Counted from the stretch's first letter, positions 1 through 9,745 are shown. The stretch: DNA of 64,000 bases from Xanthomonas sp. 10-10 (GCF_040182365.1 NZ_CP144460.1:2914001-2978000), one strand, 5' to 3'. Numbers and translations are program-made. The notes: generated by a model from the sequence alone, not told the origin.

Positions 1-735
1 GCCCTGCCAATCCCCTGCGTGCCCGACAGACAGGTGGGCCGCGAGAACTTGCCCTGCCACCGACGTCGCCCTCATCCGCCCTTGGGGGCACCTTCTCCCC
101 CATGAAGGAGGACAATGTCCCGATGGGAGAAGGAAACGTCTGACGACGTAGGTGGCCTGCACATTTCGACTACGCTTCCGGCCTCCTGCCCGGCACTGCC
201 TGGCATGCGTATGGCATCGCCGCACCTTCGAGCTGCGCCCGTTGCAGCGCTTGCCTTGCCTCGCCTTGCTTCGCCCTGCCTTGCCTTGCTTTGCTTGCGC
301 TTTTCCGGGGCCCCATACCGCAGCGGCAAGGCCGGCAGATACAACCCGCAGGGCGGCGCGCATGGATGCGCGACGTTTTTGTAAGGGACATGGATGTCCC
401 TTACAAAAATTTCTGCCGGACTTGCGCACCCGCAGCGCCGAAGGCGCGCAGGTCGCGAGGACGGGGTGTGCTTTCTTTTTGGTTACTTTTTCTTTGCACA
501 AGCAAAGAAAAAGCAACTCGCGCCCGAAGGGCGTGAAAGCTCTGCTTTGGGTTCAACTATCCAGAACATCCCAACGGAGGTGAAGCCCTGCTCTGTTTTA
601 AACCCCCAGAACCGCGCAAGCACACAAACCACGCCACGCTTCAACATCACCCAGCGCCGTACCCTCATCCGTCCTTCGGGCACCTTTTCCCGGCGGGAGA
701 AGGGAAACGCCCGGCACGGGCTTCGACTACGTTGC
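1..735. other. Gene-free stretch with intergenic repeats and hairpins
   Basis: I find no credible gene here; the open frames are low-complexity (Arg/Ala/Cys-rich) and lie on both strands. The stretch holds two copies of an element beginning CCTCATCCGYCCTT and ending in GGGAGAAGG (about 71-140 and 662-710), a related copy of which occurs near 25155-25202. It also has a CTTGC-rich short repeat at about 250-300 and two strong hairpins: one at 376-409, and one at 486-513 with arms CTTTTTCTTTGC around ACAA. This is ordinary Xanthomonas-type intergenic repeat DNA. Confidence 0.6.
376..409. repeat. Perfect 15-bp inverted repeat
   Basis: The arms TTTTTGTAAGGGACA (376-390) and their exact complement (395-409) flank a 4-nt TGGA loop. 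The palindromic core ACATGGATGT resembles the GCATGGATGC cores of the hairpins at 8.9-9.7 kb. It could form a stable stem with U-rich ends on either strand, but no gene ends close by, so a terminator role is unproven. Confidence 0.6.
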
Positions 736-2121
736 TCACACATTCAACAACAGGAATTCGCGCTCCCACGAGCTGATCACCCGGAAGAACGTCTCATATT
801 CCTTCCGCTTCACCGAGATATAGGCCCGCACAAACCGTCGCCCCAACATCTCCTGCAACGCATCGCACCGCTCCAGCCCATCCAGCGCCTCGCCCAAGGA
901 GCGCGGCAGATCGTAGCCCTGCTCCTTGCCGTTGCTGCTGATCGGCGCGGTCGGCTCCAGCTTTTCGCGGATGCCCAGCAACCCGCAGGCCAGGGTCGCC
1001 GCCATCGCCAGATACGGATTGGCATCGGAACCGGCAAACCGGCTTTCCACCCGCATGTTCTGCGGCGCATCGATCGGCACCCGCAACCCGCAGGTACGAT
1101 TGTCGAAGCCCCACAGCACATTGCTTGGCGAGACTTCGCCGAACATCAGCCGCCGGTACGAATTGACGTTGGGCGCCAGCAGCCCCATCGCCAGCGGAAT
1201 GTATTTCTGCAGCCCGCCCAGATAGTGCGCGAAGGTGTCGCTGAACCCGCCCTCGCGCTTGCCGCTGAACACGTTCTTGCCGGTGCCGGCATGCAGCAGG
1301 CTCTGGTGGATATGCATCGCACTGCCCGGCTCGGTTTCCATCGGCTTGGCCAGAAACGTGGCATAGACGCCGTGTCGCAACGCGGCCTCGCGCATGGTGC
1401 GCTTGAACAGGAATACCTGATCGGCGCGCGACAAGGCATCGGCGTGGGTGAAATTGACTTCCAGCTGCGCGGCGCCGGATTCGTGGATCAAGGTATCCAC
1501 GTCCAGCTCCATCGCATCGCAGTAGTCGTACATCAGGTCCAGGATCGGGTCGAACTCGTTGACCGCATCGATCGAGTACGACTGCCGCGCGGTTTCCGGG
1601 CGTCCGGAGCGCCCGGCCGGCGGCAGCAAGGGGAAATCCGGATCAGTGTTCTTCTGCACCAGAAAGAATTCCAGCTCCGGCGCCACTACCGGTTGCAGCT
1701 TGACCTGCGCATACGCATCGAGCACGCGACGCAGCACATTGCGCGGTGCCAGCTCGTGCGGCTGGCCATCCTTGGTGTAGCAATCGTGGATGACCTGCGC
1801 GGTCGGATCGGCTGCCCACGGCACCATGCGCACGGTGGACGCGTCCGGGCGCAGATGCATGTCCGAATCCGATGGCGAGGTCAGCGCGTAATAATCGTCT
1901 GGGAAATCGCCGGTGACGGTGGTGGCGAAGATGCCTTCCGGCAAGCGCGTGCCGTAGTCGTGCGAGAACTTGTCTGCCGGAATGATCTTGCCGCGCGCAT
2001 TGCCGGTGATGTCCGGCACCAGGCATTCGACCTCGGTGATGTGGCGGTCCTTGAGCCAGCGGCGCAGTGCGCTTTCCGGCTGCTTGGGTGTGGATTTGCG
2101 CGAACGTGTGCGGATCGACAT
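736..2121 (-). CDS. Glutamine synthetase family protein, gamma-glutamylputrescine synthetase-like
   Basis: This 461-residue protein has the two-domain glutamine synthetase layout: an N-terminal beta-grasp region (ITGNARGKIIPADKF) and a C-terminal catalytic domain with MHIHQSL and NSYRRLMFGEVSPSN followed by GFDNRTCGLRVP. Family members of this size that lack the adenylylation-type C-terminus and sit beside PuuB/PuuD homologues ligate glutamate to putrescine or another amine using ATP. The start at 2121 lies 6 nt after the stop of the upstream puuD-like gene, with GAGG before the ATG, so the two are translated from one transcript. A second paralogue lies at 3032-4411. The amine substrate cannot be decided from sequence; assimilatory GlnA is unlikely because of context and divergence. 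Confidence 0.9.
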   Translation of the reverse strand: MSIRTRSRKSTPKQPESALRRWLKDRHITEVECLVPDITGNARGKIIPADKFSHDYGTRLPEGIFATTVTGDFPDDYYALTSPSDSDMHLRPDASTVRMVPWAADPTAQVIHDCYTKDGQPHELAPRNVLRRVLDAYAQVKLQPVVAPELEFFLVQKNTDPDFPLLPPAGRSGRPETARQSYSIDAVNEFDPILDLMYDYCDAMELDVDTLIHESGAAQLEVNFTHADALSRADQVFLFKRTMREAALRHGVYATFLAKPMETEPGSAMHIHQSLLHAGTGKNVFSGKREGGFSDTFAHYLGGLQKYIPLAMGLLAPNVNSYRRLMFGEVSPSNVLWGFDNRTCGLRVPIDAPQNMRVESRFAGSDANPYLAMAATLACGLLGIREKLEPTAPISSNGKEQGYDLPRSLGEALDGLERCDALQEMLGRRFVRAYISVKRKEYETFFRVISSWEREFLLLNV

Positions 2122-2127
2122 ACAACC

Positions 2128-2883
2128 TCACTGACCGCGCTGAGCGGCATAACGGCGACAGGCCTCGCCGAAGGACTGGAAGATGGCACGGTAGAACGGA
2201 TGCTGTGTGACATGCCATTCCGGATGCCACTGCACGGCGAGCAAGAATCCCGGTCCCGGGCCGCGAAAGGCCTCGATCAGGCCATCGGGAGCGGTCGCCT
2301 CGACCAGCAGGCCATCGGCCAGCGTGGCGATGCCCTGCCCGTGCAGGGAATTGACCCACACCTCGGCTCCGTCGCTCATCCCGGCCAGCCAGCCGCCGGG
2401 CTGCAGCCGCAGCGGATGCGCGGGGCCGTATTGCACCTCCAGCGCCGCGTTGCGGTCTTCGCGATGGTCGGCCAGTCCTAGCACCGCATGTACGCGTTGA
2501 TGCAGGCGCCCGCCAAGCGCGACATTGACCTCCTGCAGGCCACGGCAGATCGCCAGCACCGGCAGGCCGCGCGCCAGCGCCTGCGGAATCAGCCCCAGGC
2601 TGGTGGCATCGCGCGCCGCATCGTGCGGATTGCCCTCCCAGCTGGATTGGTCGCTGTAGTGGTGCGGTTCGATATTGCTGACCGCCCCGGTCAGCAACAC
2701 GCCGTCCAGCCGATCCAGCCACACGCCGGCATCCAGGCTGGGCTGCAGGCTCGGCAGCAGCACCGGCATGGCACCGGCCGCGTCCACGACCGCGCGGATG
2801 TATTTTTCGCCGGCCGCCAGAAACGGATGCGGCCCTTGCGCGATGCGATCGGTCGGCAATCCGACCAGCGGTACGACAGCCAT
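2128..2883 (-). CDS. puuD: Gamma-glutamyl-gamma-aminobutyrate hydrolase-like class I amidotransferase
   Basis: This 251-residue class I glutamine amidotransferase-fold protein of the peptidase C26 family has the nucleophile elbow LPVLAICRGLQEVN (catalytic Cys) and the His-x-Glu pair in LAVQWHPEWH. PuuD homologues release GABA and glutamate from gamma-glutamyl-GABA, the last step of the glutamylated putrescine pathway, in the cytoplasm. It is the first gene of a two-gene leftward operon with the glutamine-synthetase-like gene and is divergent from the second ligase across a 148-bp gap that should hold both promoters. Assignment to the Puu pathway rests on the family plus the surrounding ligases and oxidase. 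Confidence 0.88.
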   Translation of the reverse strand: MAVVPLVGLPTDRIAQGPHPFLAAGEKYIRAVVDAAGAMPVLLPSLQPSLDAGVWLDRLDGVLLTGAVSNIEPHHYSDQSSWEGNPHDAARDATSLGLIPQALARGLPVLAICRGLQEVNVALGGRLHQRVHAVLGLADHREDRNAALEVQYGPAHPLRLQPGGWLAGMSDGAEVWVNSLHGQGIATLADGLLVEATAPDGLIEAFRGPGPGFLLAVQWHPEWHVTQHPFYRAIFQSFGEACRRYAAQRGQ

Positions 2884-3031
2884 GCAGACATCCCGATGCG
2901 GTGCGTTGAACGGCAGATGCGTTCGAACTTACCGCGCCGCTGCTGCCATTGCCACCGGCCGCGCCCTTGCATGGCCGCAAAAGATCACGCGTGCTTTGCT
3001 AGGCTGGGCGGCGACTTCGCAGGTGGTGCCC

Positions 3032-4411
3032 ATGGCTTCCGAGACTTCCGTCGCATCGCTGCCCGCTGCCGATGCCGCCACCCTGGCGCGCATCGCAGGC
3101 TGCCATTCCGTCGACCTGTTGTTGCCCGACACCAACGGCGTGCTGCGCGGCAAGCGCGTCACTGCCGATGCGCTGCACAAGGTCTACCGCGATGGCGTGT
3201 GCCTGCCGATGTCGCTGATCGCCACCGACATCACCGGCAACACCGTGGAAGAAACCGGGCTTGGCTATGCCATCGGCGATGCCGACCGCATCTGCCGGCC
3301 GATCCCCGGCTCGCTGCGCCCGGTACCGTGGGCGCCGCAGCCCATGGCGCAGCTGCTGCTGGCGATGCACACGCCGGACGGCAGCCTGTTCGAGGTCGCA
3401 CCGCGCGCAGTATTGCAGCGGGTGGTGCACGGCTTTGCCGCACTCGGGCTGACCCCGGTGGTGGCGGTGGAGCTGGAGTTCTACCTGTTCGATGCGGTGC
3501 CCGATGCGCAGGGACGCCCGCAGACGCCGCGCGACCCGGTCACCGGCATCCGCAGCGACAGCACGCAGGTGTATGCGTTGCAGGACCTGGACGATCACCG
3601 TGGCTTTACCGATGCGGTCACCGCTGCATGCCGCCAGCAAGGCATTCCCGCCGATACTGCCGTGGCCGAGTACGCACCGGGCCAGTTCGAGATCAACCTG
3701 CAGCATCGCGCCGATGCGGTGGCCGCCTGCGACGAGGCGATCCTGCTCAAACGCACCATCAAGGCCATCGCACAGCAGCAACGCATGCTGGCCAGCTTCA
3801 TGGCCAAGCCCTTTCCCGGGCAGGCTGGCAGCGGCCTGCACCTGCATGTCAGCCTGCTCGATGCCGACGGGCACAACGTGCTGGCCGGCCCGGCCCGGAT
3901 GCCTGCCGAGAGCCTGCGCCACGCCATTGCCGGGCTGCAACGGCATGCAGACGCGTCGCTGCTGTTGTTTGCCCCGCACGCCAACAGTTACCGACGCTTC
4001 GTCAGCAACGCCTTCGTGCCGCTGGATGCCAGCTGGGGCTTCAACAACCGCACCGTGGCGCTGCGTATCCCGCATAGCGATGCCCGCAACACGCGTATCG
4101 AACATCGCATCGCCGGCGCCGATGCCAACCCGTATCTGGCCGCGGCCGCGGTGCTGGCGGCGATCCTGGATGGCCTGCAGCAACCCGCCGAGCCCACGCC
4201 GCCCATCAGCGGCAATGCCTATGCGCAAGAGGTCTTCGAGCCACGCACCTGGCAGGGCGCGGTCGATGCGTTCGTGTCCAGCGAGTTCATCGGCACGCAG
4301 TTGGGCACACAGTTCCGGCATGTGTTCGGGCAGCAGAAGCAACGCGAGCTGCTCGACTATCAGGCGTTGGTGCCGGACATCGATTACGCCCGGTATCTGC
4401 GGACCGTGTGA
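3032..4411 (+). CDS. Second glutamine synthetase family protein, gamma-glutamyl-polyamine ligase-like
   Basis: This 459-residue glutamine synthetase-fold ligase is paralogous to the one at 736-2121. It has the N-terminal region with PDTNGVLRGKRV and the catalytic motifs GSGLHLHVSLLDADG, ANSYRRFVSNAFVPLDASWG and NNRTVALRIP. I chose the ATG at 3032 because the family's N-terminal alignment begins here; the frame upstream is open but looks non-coding. Its last four bases overlap the start of the FAD oxidase gene (ATGATG region), so ligase and oxidase are translationally coupled, which supports successive action on the same amine: glutamylation, then oxidation. The two ligases may differ in amine preference. 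Confidence 0.9.
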   Translation: MASETSVASLPAADAATLARIAGCHSVDLLLPDTNGVLRGKRVTADALHKVYRDGVCLPMSLIATDITGNTVEETGLGYAIGDADRICRPIPGSLRPVPWAPQPMAQLLLAMHTPDGSLFEVAPRAVLQRVVHGFAALGLTPVVAVELEFYLFDAVPDAQGRPQTPRDPVTGIRSDSTQVYALQDLDDHRGFTDAVTAACRQQGIPADTAVAEYAPGQFEINLQHRADAVAACDEAILLKRTIKAIAQQQRMLASFMAKPFPGQAGSGLHLHVSLLDADGHNVLAGPARMPAESLRHAIAGLQRHADASLLLFAPHANSYRRFVSNAFVPLDASWGFNNRTVALRIPHSDARNTRIEHRIAGADANPYLAAAAVLAAILDGLQQPAEPTPPISGNAYAQEVFEPRTWQGAVDAFVSSEFIGTQLGTQFRHVFGQQKQRELLDYQALVPDIDYARYLRTV

Positions 4412-5727
4412 TGGGCAGCCCGGCCAACCCGCTGCCGCATGCCGACACCGCGGTTGGCGGCTATCCGGACAGCTGGTACGCGCACAGCGCACCTGCCCTG
4501 CCCGCGCAGCCACGCCTGCGCGGCGCCGAACACGCCGACGTCTGCATTCTCGGTGCCGGCTATACCGGCCTGACCGCAGCGCTTGTACTGGCCGAAGCCG
4601 GCTACCGGGTCGTCGTGCTGGAGGCACGGCGCATCGGCTGGGGCGCTTCCGGTCGCAACGGCGGCCAGGCCATCGTCGGCTACGGCTGCGAACAGGAAAC
4701 CCTGGAAGCACTGGTCGGCGATGCAGATGCGCGGCTGCTGTTCGATTTCTCGCGCGATGGCATGCGCCTGCTGCGCCAGCGCATCGCGCGCCATGCCATC
4801 GCCTGCGACTGGCGCGATGGTCATGCCCATGTCCCGCTCAAGCCGCGCCAGGTGCGGGCACTGCAGCACGGCATCGTGCGCATGGCCGAGCGCTACGACT
4901 ATCCGCTGGAGTGGTGGGACCGCGCCCGCACCCGCCAGATGCTGGACAGCCCGCTGTATCTGGGTGCGATGTTCGACCCCGCCAGCGGCCATCTGCATCC
5001 GCTGGCCTACGCCTTCGGCCTGGCGCGGGCGGCGCTGGCGGCCGGCGTGCGCATCTTCGAGGACGCGGCGGTGACCCGGCAGGACGCTGGTGCACAGGTG
5101 ACGATGCACACCGCCGAGGGCAGCGTCACCGCGGACTTCGGTGTGATTGCCGGCAACGCCCTGCTGCACGGCATCGCCGCGCCGCTGGAGCAGCGCATCA
5201 TGCCGGTCGGCACCTATGTCGGTGCCACCCCGCCGCTGGGCCAGGCGCGTGCGCGTGCCCTGATCGGCAACGACATGGCGGTGGCCGATACCAACTGGGC
5301 GCTGGACTATTACCGGCTCAGCGCCGATCACCGGCTGCTGTTCGGCGGGCGTGCCAGTTATTCCTCGCGCCCGCCACCAGGCCTGCAGCGCCTGATGACC
5401 CGGCGCATGCACACCGTCTTCCCGCAGCTGCGCGATGTGGAGCTGGAGACCGTCTGGGGCGGCTATGTGGACATCTCGCGCAACCGCGCGCCGCATTGGG
5501 GGCGGCTCGCGCCGAATGTGTATTTCGCCCAGGGCTTCTCCGGCCACGGCGTGGCGGCCACGGGTCTGGCCGGCCAGGTGATCGCCGAAGCCATCGCCGG
5601 CCAGAGCCAACGACTGGATGTGTTTGCACGTATCCCGCACCGCCCGTTCCCTGGCGGGCAGCGGCTGCGCACCCCGCTGCTGGTGGCGGCCATGAGCTGG
5701 TACCGCCTGCGCGATGCGCTGTGGTGA
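4408..5727 (+). CDS. puuB: FAD-dependent gamma-glutamylputrescine oxidase-like protein
   Basis: This 439-residue DAO-family flavoprotein has an N-terminal dinucleotide-binding motif (ADVCILGAGYTGLTAALVLA, Gly-x-Gly-x-x-Gly) followed by a GWGASGRNGGQ segment typical of this subgroup, and a C-terminal FAD-closing region near FAQGFSGHGVAATG. PuuB homologues oxidise the free amine of gamma-glutamylputrescine to an aldehyde with release of ammonia and peroxide. It starts inside the last codons of the upstream ligase gene. The aldehyde dehydrogenase that normally follows (PuuC) is not visible in the window. Other DAO-family amine oxidases cannot be excluded. Confidence 0.87.
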   Translation: MMGSPANPLPHADTAVGGYPDSWYAHSAPALPAQPRLRGAEHADVCILGAGYTGLTAALVLAEAGYRVVVLEARRIGWGASGRNGGQAIVGYGCEQETLEALVGDADARLLFDFSRDGMRLLRQRIARHAIACDWRDGHAHVPLKPRQVRALQHGIVRMAERYDYPLEWWDRARTRQMLDSPLYLGAMFDPASGHLHPLAYAFGLARAALAAGVRIFEDAAVTRQDAGAQVTMHTAEGSVTADFGVIAGNALLHGIAAPLEQRIMPVGTYVGATPPLGQARARALIGNDMAVADTNWALDYYRLSADHRLLFGGRASYSSRPPPGLQRLMTRRMHTVFPQLRDVELETVWGGYVDISRNRAPHWGRLAPNVYFAQGFSGHGVAATGLAGQVIAEAIAGQSQRLDVFARIPHRPFPGGQRLRTPLLVAAMSWYRLRDALW

Positions 5728-5823
5728 CCGCCACCGGGAGAATCGCAAGCTGCGACGAAGCGCTCAAGTTTTGACGAGCAGAGCCGTTAGCTGATCTGAC
5801 GGTTCGATCCACACGGCCAGCCG

Positions 5824-7122
5824 ATGTCCCCAGGTACCCTACATCGCAATAGTGAGAGCGCAGTCCTGCCGCAACGCGTGTTGCTGGTGGAGAACTCGCG
5901 CACGTTCACCAGCATGCTGCGCGAAGCCATCGAGCAACGTGTGGAACTGCCGGTCACGGTCGTATCGACCCTGGCCGAAGCCGCACGCGTGCTCGACGAA
6001 GAAGACGGTTGGTTCCTGGTCCTGACCGGCCTGGTGCTGGTCGACGGCGACCGTGACAAGGTGGTGGAGTTCTTCCTCTCGCGCAACCTGCCGACCGTGG
6101 TGGTCAGCGGCGTGTACGACGAGGATCTGCGCCAGCGCGTGCTGCAGCAGCAGATCATCGACTACGTGCTCAAAAACGCACCGGGCAGCATCGAATATCT
6201 GGCCTGGCTGGTGCAGCGCCTTGAACGTAATCGCCGTATCGGCGCGCTGGTGGTGGACGATTCCTTGTCTGCTCGCACGTATGCCGCCGCCCTGCTGTCG
6301 ATGTACGGCTACCGCGTGGTGCTGGCCGCCGACGGCGCCGCCGGCCTGGAAGCGATCGAACGCGACCCCGGCATCCGCCTGACCATCGTCGACCAGGAAA
6401 TGCCGGGCATGGAAGGCGTGGAATTCACCCGCCGGTTGCGGGCGCTGCGCTCGCGCGACAAGGTTGCGGTGATCGGCATTTCCGGCAACAGCGACTCGTC
6501 GCTGATCCCGCGCTTCCTGAAGAACGGCGCCAACGACTTCCTGCGCAAGCCGTTCTCGCGTGAAGAATTCTTCTGCCGCGTCTCGCAGAACGTGGACCAG
6601 CTGGAATTGATCGGTACGCTGCAGGACCTGGCCACCCGCGATTTCCTCACCGGCCTGCCCAATCGGCGTTATTTCCTGGAACAGAGCCAGCGGGTGATCC
6701 CGCAGTTGCTGTCGCAGGACCAGACGGTGACCGCGGCCATGCTGGACATCGACCACTTCAAGCACATCAACGACACCTGGGGCCACGAAGCCGGCGACCA
6801 GGCGTTGCGCGCGGTGGCCGCATCGGTGTCCGGGCATGCCCGCCCGCAGGACCTGGTGGCGCGTTTCGGGGGCGAAGAATTCTGCCTGCTGGTGCCAGGG
6901 CTGGATGCAGCCAATGCCACCAGCTACTTCGAAGCCCTGCGCGAAAGCATCAGTGCGCTACGTGTGCGCATCGGCGACGACACGCTGAGCATGACGGTGA
7001 GCATCGGCGTGTGCATCGCGACCGAAGGCGACCAGTCGCTGCACCACCTGTTGAACGAAGCCGACAAATATCTGTACCTGGCCAAGGCCGGCGGGCGCAA
7101 CCAGGTGCGCCTGGCGAGCTGA
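5824..7122 (+). CDS. Diguanylate cyclase with tandem receiver domains (REC-REC-GGDEF)
   Basis: This 432-residue protein has a first receiver-like domain (about 18-130) that is degenerate: the position of the phospho-acceptor Asp reads LTGL. The second receiver (about 139-258) is intact, with VVDDS (D145/D146), IVDQEMPG (D190) and the RKPF lysine (K242). The GGDEF domain (about 268-430) has an intact GGEEF active-site loop (349-353) and an RxxD inhibitory site five residues upstream (R340, D343). It should make c-di-GMP when the second receiver is phosphorylated and be product-inhibited. No kinase adjoins it; it stands alone after the polyamine cluster, 96 bp from the oxidase gene. Confidence 0.92.
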   Translation: MSPGTLHRNSESAVLPQRVLLVENSRTFTSMLREAIEQRVELPVTVVSTLAEAARVLDEEDGWFLVLTGLVLVDGDRDKVVEFFLSRNLPTVVVSGVYDEDLRQRVLQQQIIDYVLKNAPGSIEYLAWLVQRLERNRRIGALVVDDSLSARTYAAALLSMYGYRVVLAADGAAGLEAIERDPGIRLTIVDQEMPGMEGVEFTRRLRALRSRDKVAVIGISGNSDSSLIPRFLKNGANDFLRKPFSREEFFCRVSQNVDQLELIGTLQDLATRDFLTGLPNRRYFLEQSQRVIPQLLSQDQTVTAAMLDIDHFKHINDTWGHEAGDQALRAVAASVSGHARPQDLVARFGGEEFCLLVPGLDAANATSYFEALRESISALRVRIGDDTLSMTVSIGVCIATEGDQSLHHLLNEADKYLYLAKAGGRNQVRLAS

Positions 7123-7256
7123 GCGCCGCACGCCCGCACCAACAAGGCCGCTGGCCTGGACGCAGCTCAAAGTGCGTCTTCTCCAGCACCGCAGGAACGC
7201 AGCGGGGCGCGACCAGGCGTTAGCGATCACCCACCATCTCAGGCCGACACCCGCGC

Positions 7257-8585
7257 TTACCGCAATCGCGTATCGAAGAGCATCGAGCGACGCGAACGCC
7301 GCGCCACCATCAGCGCGAGCAGGCTCAGCACCGCGGCTGCGCCAAGGTAGTAACCCACCGCCTGCACCCCGTAGCGTCCCGCCAATTGCGTGGCCACGTA
7401 CGGCGCCGGTGCCGCGCCAAGGATGCTGGCCAGATTGAAGGACAACGACGCGCCGGTGTAGCGCACCTCGGTGGGATACAACTCCGCCAGCAAGGTGCCG
7501 CAGGGACCATAGGTCAGCCCCATGAAGAAGAAGCCCAGCCCAAGGAAGGCCAACACCTGCAATGGGTGATGGGCCTGGAACAACGGCGCAAACGCCAGCC
7601 CGAACGCAATGATGGCGACGCTGGCCAGCATCATCGCCAACGGTGCGCCGTGCCGATCGCCGAACCTGGCCGACAGCGGGATGCCCAGCGCAAAGAACAC
7701 GATACCGGCCATCTGCAGCAGCAGGAATTGTTCCTTGTCGTAGCCCAGCGTCTTTGTGCCATAGCCCAACGCGAACACGGTCATCAGATAGAACAGCACG
7801 AAGGTGGCGAACGCGCCCAACGTGCCAATGATCAACGCCGGCCAGTGCTGCGAGATCACGGTACCCAGCGGCAGCCGCACGCGCGTCTTGCGATCCAGGG
7901 CTTGTTGAAAGTCCGGCGTTTCGGTGATGCTCAGGCGTACCCACAGGCCGGTGATCACCAACAGGGCGCTGGCCAGAAACGGCACCCGCCACCCCCATTG
8001 CATGAAGGCCGCATCGTCCAGCAGCGCGCCCATCCCCAGGAAGGTGCCGGTGGACAGCAGAAAGCCCAACGGCGCACCCAGCTGCGGAAACATGCCGTAC
8101 CACACGCGCTTGCCCGGCGGTGCGTTCTCGGTGGCGAGCAACACCGCTCCGCCCCACTCGCCGCCCAGGCCCAACCCCTGACCGAACCGGCACAGCGCCA
8201 GCAGCAGCGGAGCCCAGACCCCGATCTGCGCATAGCCGGGCAACAGACCAATGGCGACCGTGGACAGGCCCATGGTCAACAGCGCCGCCACCAAGGTGGC
8301 CTTGCGGCCTACCCGATCGCCGAAGTGGCCAAAGACGGCCGAGCCCACCGGACGCGCGATGAAGGCCACCGCAAAGGTCGCCAGCGACTGCAGCATCGCC
8401 GCACTGCCGTCGCCGGCAGGAAAGAACAAGGTCGGGAACACCAGCACCGCAGCGGTGGCATAGATGTAGAAATCGAAGAACTCGATGGTGGTGCCGATCA
8501 GGCTGGCGAACAGCACGCGCGCGGGTGAATTGATGGGTGTGGCGAGCGGCGCGGCGGCAGTCATCGTTGATCGGCATCCAGACAA
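7257..8585 (-). CDS. MFS transporter, metabolite:H+ symporter (MHS) type
   Basis: This 442-residue protein has about 12 hydrophobic segments. The first carries the signature IEFFDFYIYATAAVLVFP, typical of the MHS branch (ShiA/KgtP/ProP relatives), and the loop FGHFGDRVGRKATL matches the MFS loop 2-3 motif. These proteins import organic acids or zwitterions with protons at the inner membrane. It is convergent with the GGDEF gene and has the long repeat region upstream, so no operon partner helps name the substrate. Start at 8585 fits the usual short cytosolic N-terminus. Confidence 0.88.
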   Translation of the reverse strand: MSGCRSTMTAAAPLATPINSPARVLFASLIGTTIEFFDFYIYATAAVLVFPTLFFPAGDGSAAMLQSLATFAVAFIARPVGSAVFGHFGDRVGRKATLVAALLTMGLSTVAIGLLPGYAQIGVWAPLLLALCRFGQGLGLGGEWGGAVLLATENAPPGKRVWYGMFPQLGAPLGFLLSTGTFLGMGALLDDAAFMQWGWRVPFLASALLVITGLWVRLSITETPDFQQALDRKTRVRLPLGTVISQHWPALIIGTLGAFATFVLFYLMTVFALGYGTKTLGYDKEQFLLLQMAGIVFFALGIPLSARFGDRHGAPLAMMLASVAIIAFGLAFAPLFQAHHPLQVLAFLGLGFFFMGLTYGPCGTLLAELYPTEVRYTGASLSFNLASILGAAPAPYVATQLAGRYGVQAVGYYLGAAAVLSLLALMVARRSRRSMLFDTRLR

Positions 8586-8739
8586 GACAAGACGGCCGAT
8601 TCTGGCAGATCACAGCAGTGGTTTGCGCAGGCCAACCTGCCTGCAAAAAGTTACAGACGTGACCGCTTGTTTTGTCGACAGCAAGGCAATGAGATCTCGG
8701 TTGTCTTGGGGGTAATCGGAGTGCGGATAGATCACTTGC

Positions 8740-9745
8740 GAAGCGGATGGTCTGCGACCTGGCTGCAGGGTCCTCGTCTGCCGCCTAGCATCGCGGGACC
8801 CGCCGCACGTAAGAGGCGTTTATACAAAGCAGATAGGTCACTTGTAGAGCCGATGATCTGCGGTTTGGCTGCAAGGCCCTTGCCCGCCCACCATCGCAGG
8901 ACACGCTGCAAGTACGTCCTTGTAAGCTCTTACGCGGCATCCATGCCGCGTAAGGTCCCGCGACGGTGGGCGGGCAAGGACCAGTCGAGAGGGTCGGTAT
9001 GCATGGCTTTCAACAAAACAGCCAGCAAACTGTCTGGCGCGATGTCCTCGCCGATTGCGGGACCGTTGGCGGCATGGATGCCGCCATCGAGCCTCCACGG
9101 ACGGATTCACGGCGTGTCCCGCAAGCGGTGAGGGCATCGCGCCCTCGACGCTGTGAGTTTGCTGCAGGGCCTTCACCCGTCCACCATCGCGGGACACGCT
9201 GCAAGTACGTCCTTGTAAGCTCTTACGCGGCATCCATGCCGCGTAAGGTCCCGCGACGGTGGGCGGGCAAGAGCTGGTCAAGATGGTCGGTATGCATGGC
9301 TTTCAACAAAACAGCCAGCAAACTGTCTGGCGCGATGTCCTCGCCGATTGCGGGACCGTTGGCGGCATGGATGCCGCCATCGAGCCCCCATGGACGGGTT
9401 TACGGCGTGTCCCGCGAGCGGCGAGGGCACCGCGCCCTCACCGCTGTAACTTTGCTGCAGGGCCCTTGCCCGCCCACCATCGCAGGACACGCTGCAAGTA
9501 CGTCCTTGTAAGCTCTTACGCGGCATCCATGCCGCGTAAGGTCCCGCGACGGTGAGCGGGCAAGGGCCAGTCAAGATGGTCGGTGTGCAGGGTTTTCAGT
9601 AAAGCTGCCAGCCAACTGTCTGGTGCGGTGTCCTCGCCGCTTGCGGGATCGTTGGCGGCATGGATGCCGCCATCGAGCCTCCACGGACGGATTCACGGCG
9701 TGTCCCGCAAGCGGTGAGGGCACCGCGCCTTCAACTGACCAAGCT
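8740..9745. repeat. Three tandem copies of a ~293-bp hairpin-rich unit plus a degenerate partial copy
   Basis: A unit starting near CATCGCAGGACACGCTGCAA recurs at about 8893, 9186 and 9480, i.e. at about 293-295 bp, and the copies are nearly identical. Each carries a hairpin TTACGCGGCAT/ATGCCGCGTAA, the shared text CAACAAAACAGCCAGC, and a second hairpin GGCGGCAT/ATGCCGCC. A degenerate partial copy precedes them from about 8750, and the third copy decays after about 9590. The frames that cross the repeats have no recognisable protein and are open on both strands because of composition. I treat the block as non-coding. Confidence 0.75.

Noticed and set aside
8740..9745. Possible protein family crossing the tandem units (MPRKVPRRWAGK-type frames)
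   Set aside because: Frames are open in both directions, lack start signals and change with unit length; hairpin DNA explains the conservation.
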